Assembly: GCA_029215795.1 (NCBI GenBank)
Contig: JARDYH010000002.1
Location: 9,975,001-10,039,000, forward strand
Direction of reading: 5' to 3'
Source of the DNA: Anniella stebbinsi
Lineage: Eukaryota > Chordata > Lepidosauria > Squamata > Anniellidae
Length of the DNA: 64,000 nt
Shown here: positions 24,891 through 37,399 of the stretch, piece after piece
How positions within the stretch are numbered: the first letter of the stretch is position 1
Layout: each line of letters opens with the position of its first letter
Position numbers and translations under genes: made by a program
The notes under the pieces: generated by a model
Database searches by the model: none
The model's input: the letters and a program-made list of their open reading frames with translations, nothing else
What the model was told of the DNA's origin: nothing

Positions 24891-26435
24891 ACACTGTCCC
24901 GGCTTTGCGCCCCTTTTGTGACTGTGTGAGAGCTAGACTAGGCACTACCTCCTACCTTAGAGGTTAATGTTAGAGGTTATGTTTTTTTATATTATCCGAT
25001 GCTTCATAAGGCAATACAAGGCCAGAACGACGTGGAACATCTTTGCTGGTCCCGTGTACTCCATCCTCCCCATCTAGATTTGGGACTGAAAGATCCAGGA
25101 AACGTGGGGAGTGCATGGGAGTGTAAGCTGTAAGCAAGCTCCAGTTGCGACATTGCACATCATGGCTGATCACGGGGCACGTCAGATAAGGCATCAGCCT
25201 TCGCTTCCAATTTCCTGGCTATGTGGAGTTTGGACCAAGGTGAGAAGCCCTTATATTCTGGTTTTTTAATCCATCAGGGTTTTTTTGATGATCATACACT
25301 GACAGTCACTGAATCCTTAGCACACTTACCAATCTCTTCTTATTCACGTTCTGGATAGTAAAAGCTTGATCACCCTCTCCCTGCACACACTTTTTCAGTT
25401 TTTGCCTGGAATGAGGATTCTTATACAGGGTCTAATTGTGAGTACAGATCTCGGAGGTGGTAGTTGCTTTAGAACAATTGATTCGGAGTAGAAGGACGCA
25501 ACCTTGTGCAAGAGCGTGAAGAAGGGTTCGCAGACGGAGGAGGATGCTTTCCCCTTGTGTGACGCATTTTCTGGGTTTGTATTGTTCGTTGTGGAATAAA
25601 AAATGTCCTCAGTTTTCCAGTTGCGAAGGCTCATGCGTCTGTGCTCATGGACTCACACCAGAGGGCAGCAGAGTATCAGAAATACTATTGTAAGGTTGCT
25701 CAATAATATTTTATATGCTAAATTAGGTTTGTCGGGTCTGAAACAACAAAACAGCGCCATAGGTCATAACACAGCAACACCTTCATCACTTTGTGCATTT
25801 CGCTAAGAACCATCTTCATCCCCCAATTGTTTCATTTCCTTTACAGTAGGGTTGGGTGAGCACTTCGTTTCTAAGAACTTCCCCAAATTTACAAATTTCT
25901 TCATGACAGGATGGAAAGGACATGAAATATTTAGAAACTGAACATCGGAGAAAGCAAAACTGGCCGATTAATCCATTCAGGCAGGGAGCTCCTTCTGTTT
26001 AGCTCTTTATAGACTGGGTTTGAATACTCTGCATTCAGACATGTTTGTGGTCTTGAATTAGGGTGGCCACCTTTTTTTCTTTTTTTACAAGCTCCTCATC
26101 TTTAACAATTCCAAGGCAGGCGGGTCCATTGCAGTCAACTCCATATTGGAAATAGCTTTACTTTTTGAATTTGGCTGATGCAGACAGTGAGAATTTTGTT
26201 TCAGTTTAGTTTTGATCAGAAATTTTCTGTTGCATTTATGAAGACGTTTGCAAAAGTCTTCATAAATGCAACAAAAAGAATTCAAGATTTATACAATTTC
26301 AATGGGGGAGAAAGCAAAATGAGAGGTTCATCCACCCTACTCTAAGAATCCCTTCTTCATGTTTCCAGTTGTCCCCAGAAGCCAATCCTTCTCTTAAGTA
26401 TTCAAAGTTAAAGCTCATTTGAAAGCAGTGTCCAA
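24891..26435. other. Intergenic, nothing recognised
   Basis: Short frames only, with no family resemblance; an inverted CTTCATAAATGCAACA pair at about 26230-26275. Confidence 0.45.
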
Positions 26436-26752
26436 TAGGCTGACCCTATGGAAAGGAGGGCAGGGCTCCTGGATCTTTAACAGTTGCATAGAAAAGGGAA
26501 TTTCAGCCAGTGTCATTTGAATGCAATTAGTTCCTGGTGATATTCCCTCTTCATCACAACAGTTAAAGGTGCATGCACTATACTAGAGTGACCATATACA
26601 AAAGGCAAAGCTCCTGCAGCTTTAACTGTTGCGATGAAGAGGGAATTTCACCAGGTGCTGCATGCACACAAATGACACCTGCTGAAATCCCCTTTTCTAC
26701 GCAACCGTTAAAGATACAGGAGCCCTGTCCTCCTTTCCATATGGTCACCCTA
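26436..26752. mobile_element. Family A hAT-type MITE
   Basis: Complete ends. Flanks CAGTGTCCAA and CAATGTCCAA resemble a duplication shifted by two bases. Confidence 0.85.
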
Positions 26753-27123
26753 CAATGTCCAAGTAAGCATACTCACAGAGCAATCTAATGCACATTTACT
26801 CAGAAGTAAGCCCCAGCTGTGTTCAGTGGAGGTTACATCCAGGGTAAGTGTACATAGGATTACAGCCTCGGGGTAAATGCTTAGACTTGGAGTCAAAATA
26901 TACGATTACCACTCTTTTCAAAAGGACAAGCGCCAACGGAAACTAGTTCAAATTTGCTGAATTGACCTGGGATGTTATCCAACCATCCCCTTCTTATGTT
27001 CTTGGGTTCCCTCCCTGGCACAGATTACATTGGGGATGCCTGTCATGTTACCCTGTCTTTCATCCTACAGTAGTTACGACTCTGCCTGTCTCCCTTCCTG
27101 CCTGATGCAAAAGGCATCTTCGT

Positions 27124-27442
27124 TAGGGTGACCAGATAAAATCCAGGTCAGGGCTCATGTACTTTAACAGTTGTAGAGAAAAGGGAATTTCAGCCAGTAT
27201 CATTTGTATGCAATTAGTTCCTGGTGAAATTCCCTCTTCATCACAACAGTTAAAGGTGCATGCACTATACTAGAGTGACCATATACAAAAAAAGGCAGGG
27301 CCCCTGCAACTTTAACTGTTGTGATGAAGACGGAATTTCACCAGGAACTAATTGCATACAAATGACACTGGCTGAAATTCCCTTTTCTCTACAACTGTTA
27401 AAGTTACATGAGCCCTGACCTGGATTTTATCTGGTCAGCCTA
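27124..27442. mobile_element. Family A hAT-type MITE
   Basis: Perfect 8-bp duplication ATCTTCGT (27116-27123, 27443-27450). Ends TAGGGTGACCAGATAAAATCC, a subtype shared with 43984 and 59944. Confidence 0.92.
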
Positions 27443-28308
27443 ATCTTCGTTCTCTCATTAAATTTATGGCACGCTGTATATGCAGCGTACCTTGAAGAAG
27501 AACACCCTTTCTTTTGGAAATCATAAGTAAGCCATTTTTTTATTAGCCCAGCCATGCACTTTATAGGAACGAACTCGACCAAAAGCTGAAGTACATCTCA
27601 CTCAGCTTCTTCATGCGCCAGATGCAAAACATGTACAGCCAGCCATAAATCCGGGATGAGTTTTATGGTTGTGTTGACGTGTGTGCCTCTATCCTTCTGC
27701 CGGCTGTATTTCTGCAGAAGCTCCGCATATTTCAAGGAGGATGTCTTCTTCCCAGAGTCTTCCTTTGATCCTTTTTCATGATAATATTTGGTTTGAGATT
27801 ACGGACTCTGTCCCATCTTAATGACAACTTTGGGGTGACTCACATATTCAGTGCTTGTTCCAGATTTGTGGGGGGGGGGGGGGGCTCTTGAACAAATTGG
27901 GCTCATTTGGTACACAGGCACTCCAGTGTCCTCAGGATGTGGCTCAGAGGGTTGAAAAAACAAACGTTCATGCCAGAGACAGACATCCCTGTTCAAAGCT
28001 GGATCTTACTTCGTGTGCAATTTTTGAACATTTAAAAATGCAACCAATCTGCATGCGCGCCAAGGGAGCATGAGTCTTCTGCCTGGGAGGCGTTTTTTGG
28101 GGAGGGGGGATTTAAGAATATTTTAAGCAATTTTTTTATTGTAAATTTCAACAAAAGAAAACAATAAACAAAAACTACATACTTTAAAGGAATCAGTTTC
28201 AAATATTACAACATTCTAAACAGTGGTGGGGAGTAAATGGCAGATAAATTTCATTAAAGACAGACCAATATCCAAATATAAGTCCATTCGTGAGTGGCAC
28301 CTATATAC

Positions 28309-28785
28309 TAGGGTGACCATATGAAAAGGAGGACCGGGCTCCTGTATCTTTCACAGTTATAGAGAAAAGGGAACTTCAGCAGGTGTCATTTCACCTGGTG
28401 AAATTCATCACAACAGTTAAACCTGCAGGAGCTCTGCCTAGTGTGACCAGATACAAAAGAGGGCAGATGCAAAAGAGCTTTAACTGTTGTGATGAAGAGG
28501 GAATTTCACCAGAAACTAATTGCATACAAATGACACTGGCTGAAATTCCCTTTTCTCTACAACTGTTAAAGTTACATGAGCCCTGATCTGGATGTTATCT
28601 AGTCACCCTATACTACAGTGACCATATTCAAAAGTAGGCAGGGCCCCTGCAACTTTAACTGTTGTGATAAAGAGGGAATTTCACCAGGTGCTGCATGCAT
28701 GCAAATGACACTGGCTGAAATTCCCTTTTCTACACAACTGTTAAAGATACAGGAGCCCTGTCCTCCTTTTTATATGGTCACCCTA
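28309..28785. mobile_element. Family A hAT-type MITE, enlarged composite (477 bp)
   Basis: Perfect 8-bp duplication CTATATAC outside the outermost ends (28301-28308, 28786-28793), yet the inside carries extra internal end-like segments at about 28436-28452 and 28600-28640. Confidence 0.85.
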
Positions 28786-28880
28786 CTATATACCACTCTT
28801 TTGAATGTTGCTAGTGTTTTTAGGTCTTCAATCCATTGCATTATAGGTGGTGAGCTTTTATGTTTCCAATGTTGTAGCAG

Positions 28881-29010
28881 GGCAGATCTACACCAAGCAG
28901 GATAGGACACTTTGAAAACATTTTGAAAACTGTATCTGGAAGGTGTCCTGTGCCCCAACAGTTGTCGCTACTGTTATAAACCTCTTTAAAGCAGTAGTGT
29001 AGATCCTGCC
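28881..29010. mobile_element. Small foldback MITE, GGCAGATCTACACC ends
   Basis: GGCAGATCTACACCAAGCAGG pairs loosely with GTGTAGATCCTGCC; same end family as 2328-3242. Confidence 0.6.
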
Positions 29011-29910
29011 TCAAGTCTTTTAGCAGTCAAGAATGTAAGAATATTGACCTTTGGCTGCAACCTGAGAGTAGGCATGGGTGAGAATTTTGTATGGTTCATT
29101 TTTTGATCAGAACTTACCAAAATCCACAAATTTCTTCATAAACAGGATGGTATAGGTATTGATAGACACACACACACACACACATGAGAAAGCAAAATTG
29201 GCAGAGTCATCCATTCAGGCCGGTGGATGCTGGTGGCTACAAATATTAGGAATATTGATGGCTGTTTTAGAGTTCTGGCTGGTTCTGGCTGAAACCCAGA
29301 ATAGATTCACACCCCCTATCAAAATCAGAGCCACCAGCTTCCACTGATCCAGACAAAGGGTGCTTACTTAGCCCTTAAAATGCTGTGTTTGAACTCCCAT
29401 GTTTTCAAGCACATTTGTGGTGCCTAATTAGGGATGCCACATTTTTTTTTCTGACAGGTTCCTCATCCTTAACAGCTACAGGGTAGGCAGCTACATCCTG
29501 GCACTCTTTGAGCTGGGAATAGCTGGACCAATTGAATTTGGCCAGTGCAAATGAGTGAGAGTTTTGTTGCGAGTTTGTTTTCGATAAGAATTTACCAAAA
29601 TTCTGAAATTTCTTCAAATTGAAGAACTGGAGACTGGGGGGGGGGGGTGGAAATTGAATGTATAACTGATAGATATTTCCATCCCTATCTGATAGATATG
29701 CAAGATATTTGTCTGGGAATAAAATGTTCCTCGTGTGTAGTTTTGTGTAATCCTTTTTTAAAAAGGGCATCTTTTTTTAGTATCATCACAGTTTGAGTGA
29801 ATGAATTCCAAACCTCTTTCCCATCACTAGTCTTCATCATCAGCCCTTGATTGCTTCTGCCCTCCAAATACACAAAATAAATGAGGTGAGATGATAAAGA
29901 TGAATAATAA

Positions 29911-29944
<34 letters not shown>

Positions 29945-30479
29945 TAATTATAAGTCAGGAGTTAGTTAGCCATCACTTTTTGACTGTCTTCCCGTTGACT
30001 GATCCTCATGTAACATATTTCATTGAAAAGCTCTTGACACGCAGATTCCATGAATAACAACAGTTTGCACTATAATTCAAAGCTGGGAGGTTAAGCTACT
30101 TTTTTAAAGAATTATGCTATCTTCTATAACAATGTACTATAAAGTTTTAGTTTTAATATCAAAACATGTCAAGTATAATTGAACACACAATGAATTGCAC
30201 AATGGCGCAAAATGAAATATGAACCCCCAAAATGTCTCTGTACACCTTTAGAAACACAGGTGCAGGCCAAGGTACAATGATAGGCTAGTAAGATGAAGGC
30301 ATTGAGAGACACCTACAATTAAAAGTAACCCAGTCAAAGTTTAGTTATTGCTCAGAAAGGAAGTCTCTCACAGTTAAATTTAACAAAATAACATTTGAAA
30401 GGCTTGGTACTCTTTACAGATTTGATTTTTCTCTGTGAACTGGGTTCACAGGGAACCAACTGGTGGTAATAGTAATAAT
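29011..30479. other. Intergenic, nothing recognised beyond (CA)n and (AAT)n
   Basis: The stretch 29060-29620 is similar to 25855-26330 (AATTTACAAATTTCTTCAT-type and GCAAAATTGGC blocks), so both may be copies of an unclassified repeat. Confidence 0.4.
29908..29944 (+). repeat. (AAT)n microsatellite
   Basis: About 12 units. Confidence 0.95.
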
Positions 30480-31060
30480 AATAATAATCTCATTCATAAA
30501 CCCATAGTAAAAGCAAATAAAAATTACACCCCACTCAACCTAGCACTACAACATGAAGACCAAGCACGACCACTCACACTCGCAGAGAAAAATGAAAATG
30601 GGCACAAAAAGTACCCCATGGGAAGCACTACAACATAATACAGAACCCACAAATAAACAAAGAACAATCATACAACTGGCTCAGGAAGGGCAAGCTGTTT
30701 CCTGAAGCAGAAAGATTCTTATTAGGATCAAGTTATAGCAACCAAGAACTACCAAAACTACGTCATAAAAGATAACAGCGCAACAACAGATTCATGCAGG
30801 AAATGTCATCACCAATTCCAAGAAACAATAGATCATGTAACAGGAGAATGTAAAATTCTGGCAGTAACAGACTATACGGGCAGACACAATACAGCTGTAA
30901 AAATAAGTCATCCACAACTGACCATCAAATTCAGTCTCATCAAACAACATGCATACTACACATACTCACCCCAAACGATCTTGGAAAATGCAGATCATAA
31001 AATATACCGGGACAGAACAATACTGGGACAAGACAATACTTTGCAACCAACCAAAAATAA

Positions 31061-31763
31061 TGTTGGGGAAAATTTCCCTTAAGATGTATAAAAGGACTGG
31101 ACAGTTGCAAAGTGTCCAGAGGAATGACTATAGCACCTGATATCATTTAACAGGGGAATGGTTTTTTCTATCTACTGCTGAAAAGGTCAGAGAGATAGTG
31201 GCTCAATTCGGACGACACAATAAACAACTGGTGTGGGGGAAACAATCGTCAGTTGTTTTGACTATTGTGTCATCCGAATGCTGCCATAGTCAACTCAGCG
31301 CTGATCCTCATCCACACCACAGTTGATTATTTATTACCATGTTGTGTGGGGAGTGCCCCCTAGGGTTAGCGTGAGGATTAGGGTTAGTCAACCCACCATT
31401 GACTATCATGTCGTCCGAATTGAGCCAGTGGGTTTTTCCCTGGGAGTTTTTTCTATTGATTTGTGCTTAGTCATTGTCCATTCAACTGTATATAAACTGT
31501 AAATATCTGATAGAGTTAGAGAGGCTGGTTGTATGATGATTTGAGGATGGACAGTTATGTTATTTGATGTGGAAATCTTCCTGGAACCTGTATTATATTT
31601 GATGGATCATACTGCTGTATATATATACTGAAGGAAATACTGGCACCTCAGTAAAGGCTTATACTAAACACAAACCGCTGGTGTGTGAGTATTATTACTG
31701 AATGGATCTCTGGAACACGCTTACTCTGCTGTAAGTGAACCGGGAGTGCTTCTTTCCCGGACA
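31061..31763. mobile_element. Solo LTR inserted in the R4-like LINE
   Basis: Starts TGTTGGGGAAAATTTCCC and ends TTTCCCGGACA (TG...CA), with perfect 5-bp duplication AATAA (31056-31060, 31764-31768). It is about 475 bp without the nested MITE, with TATAAAAGG near 31085 on the + strand. No internal retroviral or gypsy region is present, so the family cannot be named. The LINE reading frame resumes exactly after one copy of AATAA. Confidence 0.82.
31200..31426. mobile_element. MITE with GGCTCAATTCGGACGACAC ends, copy 2, inside a solo LTR
   Basis: 227 bp, flanked by AGT on both sides (31197-31199, 31427-31429); a 3-bp duplication would suit PIF/Harbinger. Confidence 0.85.
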
Positions 31764-32140
31764 AATAATAGTTATAGACAAAAAAGAGAAAAAAAGGAAC
31801 CTCATTGACATAGCAATACCGAATGACAAAAATGTTGTAGAAAAGGAAGAGGAAAAGAGAAAGAAATATACACCACTAGCCATGGAAGTTATGGAACTAT
31901 GACAATAATAAAAGGTCACAATTATTCCATTAGTCACATCAGTCACCGGCATCACATCAAAAAACTATACAGAAAACCTTCAGAAACTGGGCCTACCAAA
32001 ATACCTCCACACCAACATCCAGAAAGCAGTCATACTTAAAGCATGCTCAATAGTCAGGAAAATTCCTGAATCAGTAAAAGACAGCATGACTTGGCAAAGC
32101 CCGTCATGTCCATCTAGAAAAAATGCCATGAGTGAGAAAG

Positions 32141-32172
32141 GAGACAACAACAGCAACAACAACAACAACAAC
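32141..32172 (+). repeat. (AAC)n tract, probable tail of the R4-like LINE
   Basis: Follows the last recognisable LINE codons by about 35 bp. Confidence 0.8.
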
Positions 32173-32317
32173 ATGTGAATTGCTCCTGTTGCAGCCAGCC
32201 ATGCCCTTCACCATGATACTCCATTTCACTCCTGTCACCCAGGCTTCCAATTCACCCCTCCGCCTAAAAGAAACAGCACTCTGCAGGCACTGAGCACACT
32301 CAGTTCTCATTGCAATG

Positions 32318-32364
32318 TCACACACACACAACACACACACAACATACACACACAACACACACAC
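32318..32364 (+). repeat. (CA)n-rich microsatellite, interrupted
   Basis: CA runs broken by AA and TA. Confidence 0.9.
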
Positions 32365-33004
32365 GTTCTAGCTTTCTTGTAGCTCTGCGAACTTTAAGGT
32401 TCCCCTAAGTCCCCTTGATTTCAACAGGAGAGAGTTTTTACTTAATGCATTGGACTCTCCTTGACTGAAATAGACGGAAATTAACGTTGTTTCTAAGTTT
32501 GGCCGGAATACGGTTTGCCATCTTGCATTGCACATTATTTGTTGCATTGCTCACAGCACATTTTATTTATCTGTTTAGGGTTTGATGAATTCATGTCACA
32601 GTTAGATTAATCTTTGCGAACACTGAAAATGGCCCTGGAATGTGTACCATTAACTCCCTTATTCAACCCTGACGTTCTTGAAGCATGATGTTCCAAACCA
32701 TTTCCTTGCTGTTAATTCGCTACTGCAATAAATCCCCAAGAAAGAAATTGCTTGGGCTCGTTGCACCATGGACATACCTACAGTGTTTGATGTTGAAAAG
32801 AAAATAGCACTTTGGTTTTGTACGAATGCCCTTCTAGGTTGAGGCTCTGCAAAATACCATCAGTGTTTCTGTGTGTGTGTGTGTGTCTAACAGAAAGAGA
32901 GAAACAGAAAGGAGAGTTTCTATGTTACAGGCATTGGTGGGACTGGGGGAGGTATAGACCCGATTTCACCATGGACAGGTATGGAATCGCCTTCCCCAAG
33001 TTCT

Positions 33005-33268
33005 AGTGATGGCCACCAACTTGGATGGCTTTAAAGGGGGATTAGACAAATTCATGGAGAAGGCTATCAGATGGCTACTAGTCCTGATGGCTATGTTCTA
33101 CCACCACTATCAGAAGCTGGGGAACATGGGTGGGAGGATGCTGTTGCACTCATGTCCTGCTTGTGGGTTTCCCATTGGCAGCTGGTTACCCACTGTACAA
33201 ACAGAATGCTGAATTAGATGGACCATTGGTCTGATCCAGGATGGCTCTTCTTATGTTCCTATGTTCTC
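33005..33268 (+). mobile_element. CR1/L2-type reptilian LINE fragment
   Basis: GGCCACCAACTTGGATGGCT through GGTCTGATCCAGGATGGC. Confidence 0.72.
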
Positions 33269-33369
33269 TTTCTTGTCTTTATGACCAAAATAGGGAAGAT
33301 TTTAGCCCAAAGTAACTGCATAAACATTAAACAATGGGAAAACCAGAGAGGAATGGGAACAGAATGGAA

Positions 33370-33612
33370 GAAGAGACAGTGTGGTGTAGTGGCTAGAGTG
33401 TTGGACTGGGAGTCAGGAGATCCGGGTTCTAGTCCTCACTCGGCCATCGAAGCTCACTGGGTGACTTTGGGCCAGTCACAAAGTCTCAGCTCAACCTACC
33501 TCACAGGGTTGTTATCATGAGGATAAAATGGAGAAGAGGTGGATTATGTATGCTGCTTGGATTCCTTAAGGAGGGGAAACGGTGAGATATAAATGTAAGA
33601 AGAATAAACAAA
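33370..33612 (+). mobile_element. tRNA-derived SINE (MIR/CORE-like)
   Basis: GTGTGGTGTAGTGGCTAGAG (A box), GGTTCTAGTCC (B box), CTACCTCACAGGGTTGTT, tail AGATATAAATGTAAG. Confidence 0.82.
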
Positions 33613-34276
33613 TAGTACAGAGGACATCATCAAGACTGTTGTGGATACAAGATAACTCCACCACTGGAGCTTTTCATCCCTTTGCAAAGAGTTACTCTTC
33701 AACAACTGAACACTCTCCACTGGGACCCAAACTAGTGTGACATTAATTGCATGCGCAATTAATGATCACGGGGTTGTTGTTGTTTTTACATTTCTGAACA
33801 GCTGCTTTTAGGAGGGGAACGTAATTAGCGCCATGGTATGTGAAAAGGGGGGGATTAAATCTTTTCACCCCACTGCAGTCCCAACAAACACCCCACCACC
33901 GCTCCTGAATGAATGCTTTGATTTGGCAGCTGCATGTGTTCAATAAAATGCTCCAACTAACCAGAGAAGGTGAACCCATGAGCTGTCTCTCGCATGCTAA
34001 GCCCCAGGTTTCCCCACTCTATGACAGTGTGGAACCCTCCCTCTGTATTGGGTGACAGCTGAACGAGAGATAAAATATTTGCCAAAGCAGATTTTGCAAA
34101 AGCTCCATTCCCATTACATAAGAAAAAAAGATGGGGTTCCCAGCTACCATGGCTTACGTACTCGTATTCAGCCGCCAGAGGGAGGCAGAGACAACTGTTT
34201 TTTAATACAGTAAATTAAGGCTACAATCCTCAACCCAGTTACTGGTGGGGCTTACTTTGGAGTGTATATTTATAGG

Positions 34277-34579
34277 TAGGCTGAACATCTGAAAAGGAGG
34301 ACAGGGCTCATGTAACTTTAACAGTTGTCGAGAAAAGGGAATTTCATTTGTATGCAATTAGTTCCTGGTGAAATCCCCTCTTCATCACACCAGTTAAAGT
34401 TGCAGGGGCCCTGCCTTCTTTTGTATATGGTCACTCTAGTATAATGCCTGCAACTTTAACTGTTGTGATGAAGAGGGCATTTCACCAGGAACTAATTGCA
34501 TACAAAGGCTGAAATTCCCTTTTCTCTACAACTGTTAAAGTTACATGAGCCCTGTCCTCCTTTTCAGATGGTCAGCCTA
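34277..34579. mobile_element. Family A hAT-type MITE
   Basis: Perfect 8-bp duplication TTTATAGG (34269-34276, 34580-34587). Confidence 0.92.
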
Positions 34580-34959
34580 TTTATAGGACTGCCCTGTAAG
34601 TCAATCTACAAGGTGCCAACTATGTTTAATTGCAAATTAATCTCCTTGATTTTAGTAATATTTACTTCCTTGTTCAATTACTTAAATAACAAATTGTCAG
34701 ACCATTTTGGCACATGATGCATGCAGCCTGAGCCATGCATGGTATATCAGATATAAGCCTCAAAATAGTTTGATGGTTACTTCTGAGTATACCTGCAAAA
34801 GAAACATGAAGCCTCCATATGTACAATTGCATCAAGATCGAGTCATGATTATGTATGCAACGCCTCCAACCACTAGATGGTGCTGTTCTCTATCCTTAGT
34901 GCTTAACGTAGAAAAAAGGTGAGTACGCAGAGAGATGAGAGACGTGTACAGAACTTTTC

Positions 34960-35703
34960 ATGGTGTTGAAAAGGTGGCTATGGAGACATTTTTCTCCCAT
35001 TCTCACAGTACTAGGACCTAGGATCATCCCATGAAGCTGGTTCTTCACATAGCCCATGGTTAAATGATGGAACTGATTACCACAAGAGGCGGTGATCACC
35101 AACCAACATGAATGGCTTTAAAAGGGGATTGGACAAATTTCTGGAGAAGGCTAACAAATGGCTACTAGTCCTGATGGCTATATTAGGCTGACCATATGAA
35201 AAGGAGGACAGGGCTCATGTAACTTTAACAGTTGTAGAGAAAAGGGAATTTCAGCCCGTGTCATTTGTATGCAATTAGTTCCTGGTGAAATTCCCTCTTC
35301 ATCATAGCAGTTAAAGTTGCAGAGGCCCTGCCTTCTTTTGTATCTGGTCACTCTAGTATAGTGCCTGCAACTTTAACTGTTGTGATGAAGAGGGAATTTC
35401 ACCAGGAACTAATTTCATACAAATGACACTGGCTGAAATTCCCTTTTCTCTACAACTGTTAAAGTTACATGAGCCCTGTCCTCCTTTTCATAGGGTCACC
35501 CTAGCTATATGCCACCTCCAGTATCAAAGGCAGTAGGCCTATGTACACCAGTTGCTGGGGGAACATGGACACAAGGGTTCTGTTGCGCTCAAATCCTGTT
35601 TATGAGCTTCCCACAGGGCAGCTGGTTGGCCACGGTGTGAACAGAATGCTGGACTAGATGGTCCCTTGGTCTGATCCAGCAGGGCTCTTATGTTTTTATG
35701 CTT
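34960..35703 (+). mobile_element. CR1/L2-type reptilian LINE fragment, split by a MITE
   Basis: Left part to 35183, right part from 35504 (TATGCCACCTCCAGTATC) to TTATGTTTTTATG. Confidence 0.72.
35184..35503. mobile_element. Family A hAT-type MITE inserted in a LINE fragment
   Basis: GCTATAT is repeated on both sides, and the LINE reads on after removal (CTGATGGCTATAT...GCCACCTCC), which gives the empty site. Confidence 0.9.
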
Positions 35704-35861
35704 AGCTAAGGCTCTGTATCTTCTTTTTCTGTCTTGTCTAGTTATGTTGTCTTGGGGAAGTTCCTGAAAGGGGCAGATCTATACTGGGGGCCTGTGTTGT
35801 GTATCACGTTTGGAAATTTTAAAGTGGAACAATGGAGAACTCCTGAAGCATCAGAGCTGCG

Positions 35862-36048
35862 GCTCAACAGTAGAGTTCATGTTTTGCATGGAGAAGGTCC
35901 CAGGTTCAATCCCCGGCATCTCTAGGTAGGGTTGGGAAAAGTTCTCCCTGAAACCCCAGAGAGCTGTTGCCAGTCCATGTCAACAATATTGGGCTGAATG
36001 GATCTATGGTCTGACCTGTACTAAGACAACTTCCTATGTTCCCATGTA
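35862..36048 (+). mobile_element. tRNA-derived SINE (second type)
   Basis: GGCTCAACAGTAGAGTTCATG (A box) and CCCAGGTTCAATCCCCGGC (B box), then CAGAGAGCTGTTGCCAGTCC and ACAACTTCCTATGTTCC. Confidence 0.78.
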
Positions 36049-36052
36049 CTTC

Positions 36053-36404
36053 CCCTCTACAAGGATTCGCTTTTGCGCCTGGTTAGGCGATTATGCGCAT
36101 AATCGCTGAAGCGCATTTACGCCTAATACCTCTGCACAAGAGGCGGCGAGAGGCAGCAAAGCGCATGAACGGATTACCAAAATGCGCTTTACAAGTAAAT
36201 GCGCATAAGCGCTTGTTCACATAGTCAAAATGCACTTTAACGGCCGGAGCAAAATAAAACTCGCTGTTTAACGCGCATTCGATAATGCGCATAATCGGAG
36301 GGATAGCGCACCTCTACGCCCGATTTGCACTCCGTTCTTGTAGAGGTAAATTTTTTAATGCGCCTTGAAAGAGCTTTAAATGCCTCTTGTAGAGGCAGCC
36401 TGAG
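36053..36404 (-). mobile_element. CpG-rich TGCGCAT element, second copy, inverted
   Basis: CCTCTACAAGGATTCGC at left matches the reverse complement of the right end of 2875-3226; the other end is GCCTCTTGTAGAGG. Roughly 85% similar by eye. Confidence 0.75.
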
Positions 36405-36654
36405 TCATTCAAAACTCCAAAATCTAGGGAGAAAATTGGAGGACGAAAAATGTTCCAAATGAGTGCTTCAGAGCCATGGCACAAATTCATCCTTGGAGAG
36501 GACCGAAACCCATAGAATCCAACTCCGAGCCAAAGAGAAGGCCCAGCCAAACCATCATGTCCCGCTGCCCTTTCTGGTACTTCCAGAACCCTTCTGCCAT
36601 CCAAGGAGGGCTTCAGGAATTTGGGCAGGAACGTAAAGAGAGCTGGATAGGCCC

Positions 36655-36720
36655 AAAACCTCACTAGTCCAGCATTCCCCCAGTGACCAACCAGATGCCA
36701 CTGGGAAGCCCGGAAGCCAG
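36655..36720 (-). mobile_element. CR1/L2-type LINE scrap
   Basis: CTAGTCCAGCATTCCCCCAG..CCAACCAGATGCC. Confidence 0.5.
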
Positions 36721-36903
36721 ACTTGAGAGCAATAGCCCACACATGTTTTTTTTTAAAATGGAAACAGATCTGGGAACTCCTGTGAGAGGGCAATTCAAAG
36801 TTTTGGTGGTGCGGCAAATGAGAAGGTTTCTTATTATTGGCTGGCAGATTCCCTGTGTTGATTAGACAGAGATGAACTTCCAAAACTGATCTTAGCTAAC
36901 TTT

Positions 36904-37398
36904 GGCCCTTTCTACGCCTACGGGTGTAGAGGGAGGGAGGGGGGACAATCACGGACTTACCAGCTTCCAGAATTGTCACTCTTGTGCAAATGAGTGCAAC
37001 GTCCCAAAAGGAAACAGATGTCACGCCCACCATTTTTTTAAAAAAAAAAACCTGGAACAGGGAGTACAAATACGCTCCAGCGAAAAAGGTTAGTTAACCC
37101 CCCCCCCGAAACCGGGGTCCCAAACCCCCTCCCTGCCATCCCAGGGGTGGCGAAATTGCTACCACCCCTTCCCCTGATGGGCATGGAGCTGCACGACGCA
37201 GCTCCATGCTTATTTCTGGTGCCTGCTTACTCGCAAGTAAGCGGGCACCAGGCGGGATGGGTGCCCACACCTCCCACGGTCTCGGGACGGCCCCGAGACC
37301 ACGCAAAGAATCAGGTTTTCCCAGGGTTTCCTTTTCCCTGGGAAAACCTGTGCCCATCCCTCCTGCCTGTGCGTGGAATCCCTGGTGTGGAAAGGGCC
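36904..37398. mobile_element. Non-autonomous transposon related to the CTACACC-end family, copy 3
   Basis: GGCCCTTTCTACGCC at left, GGTGTGGAAAGGGCC at right; GC-rich interior with CATCCCAGGGGTGGCGAAAT, similar to the first copy near 380-400. Confidence 0.65.
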
Positions 37399-37399
37399 T

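Larger units (their letters stand above)
30480..32172 (+). pseudogene. R4/Dong-like non-LTR retrotransposon, 3' end of the ORF, interrupted
   Basis: Two blocks: 30640-31060 and 31764-32110. In shifting frames one reads WLRKGKLFPEAERF, then CRKCHHQ..ETIDHVTGECKILA (a zinc-knuckle-like Cys/His pattern), and after the insertion LIDIAIPNDKN.., KYTPLA and QKAVILKACSIVRKI. This is the C-terminal restriction-like endonuclease region typical of R4/Dong LINEs. Stops and frameshifts show it is dead. The LINE seems to end in the (AAC)n tail at 32141-32172. Everything upstream, including the reverse transcriptase, is absent. Confidence 0.75.

Noticed and set aside
31061..31763. Complete endogenous retrovirus
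   Set aside because: Only one LTR-like unit with a target duplication is present; no internal coding region.
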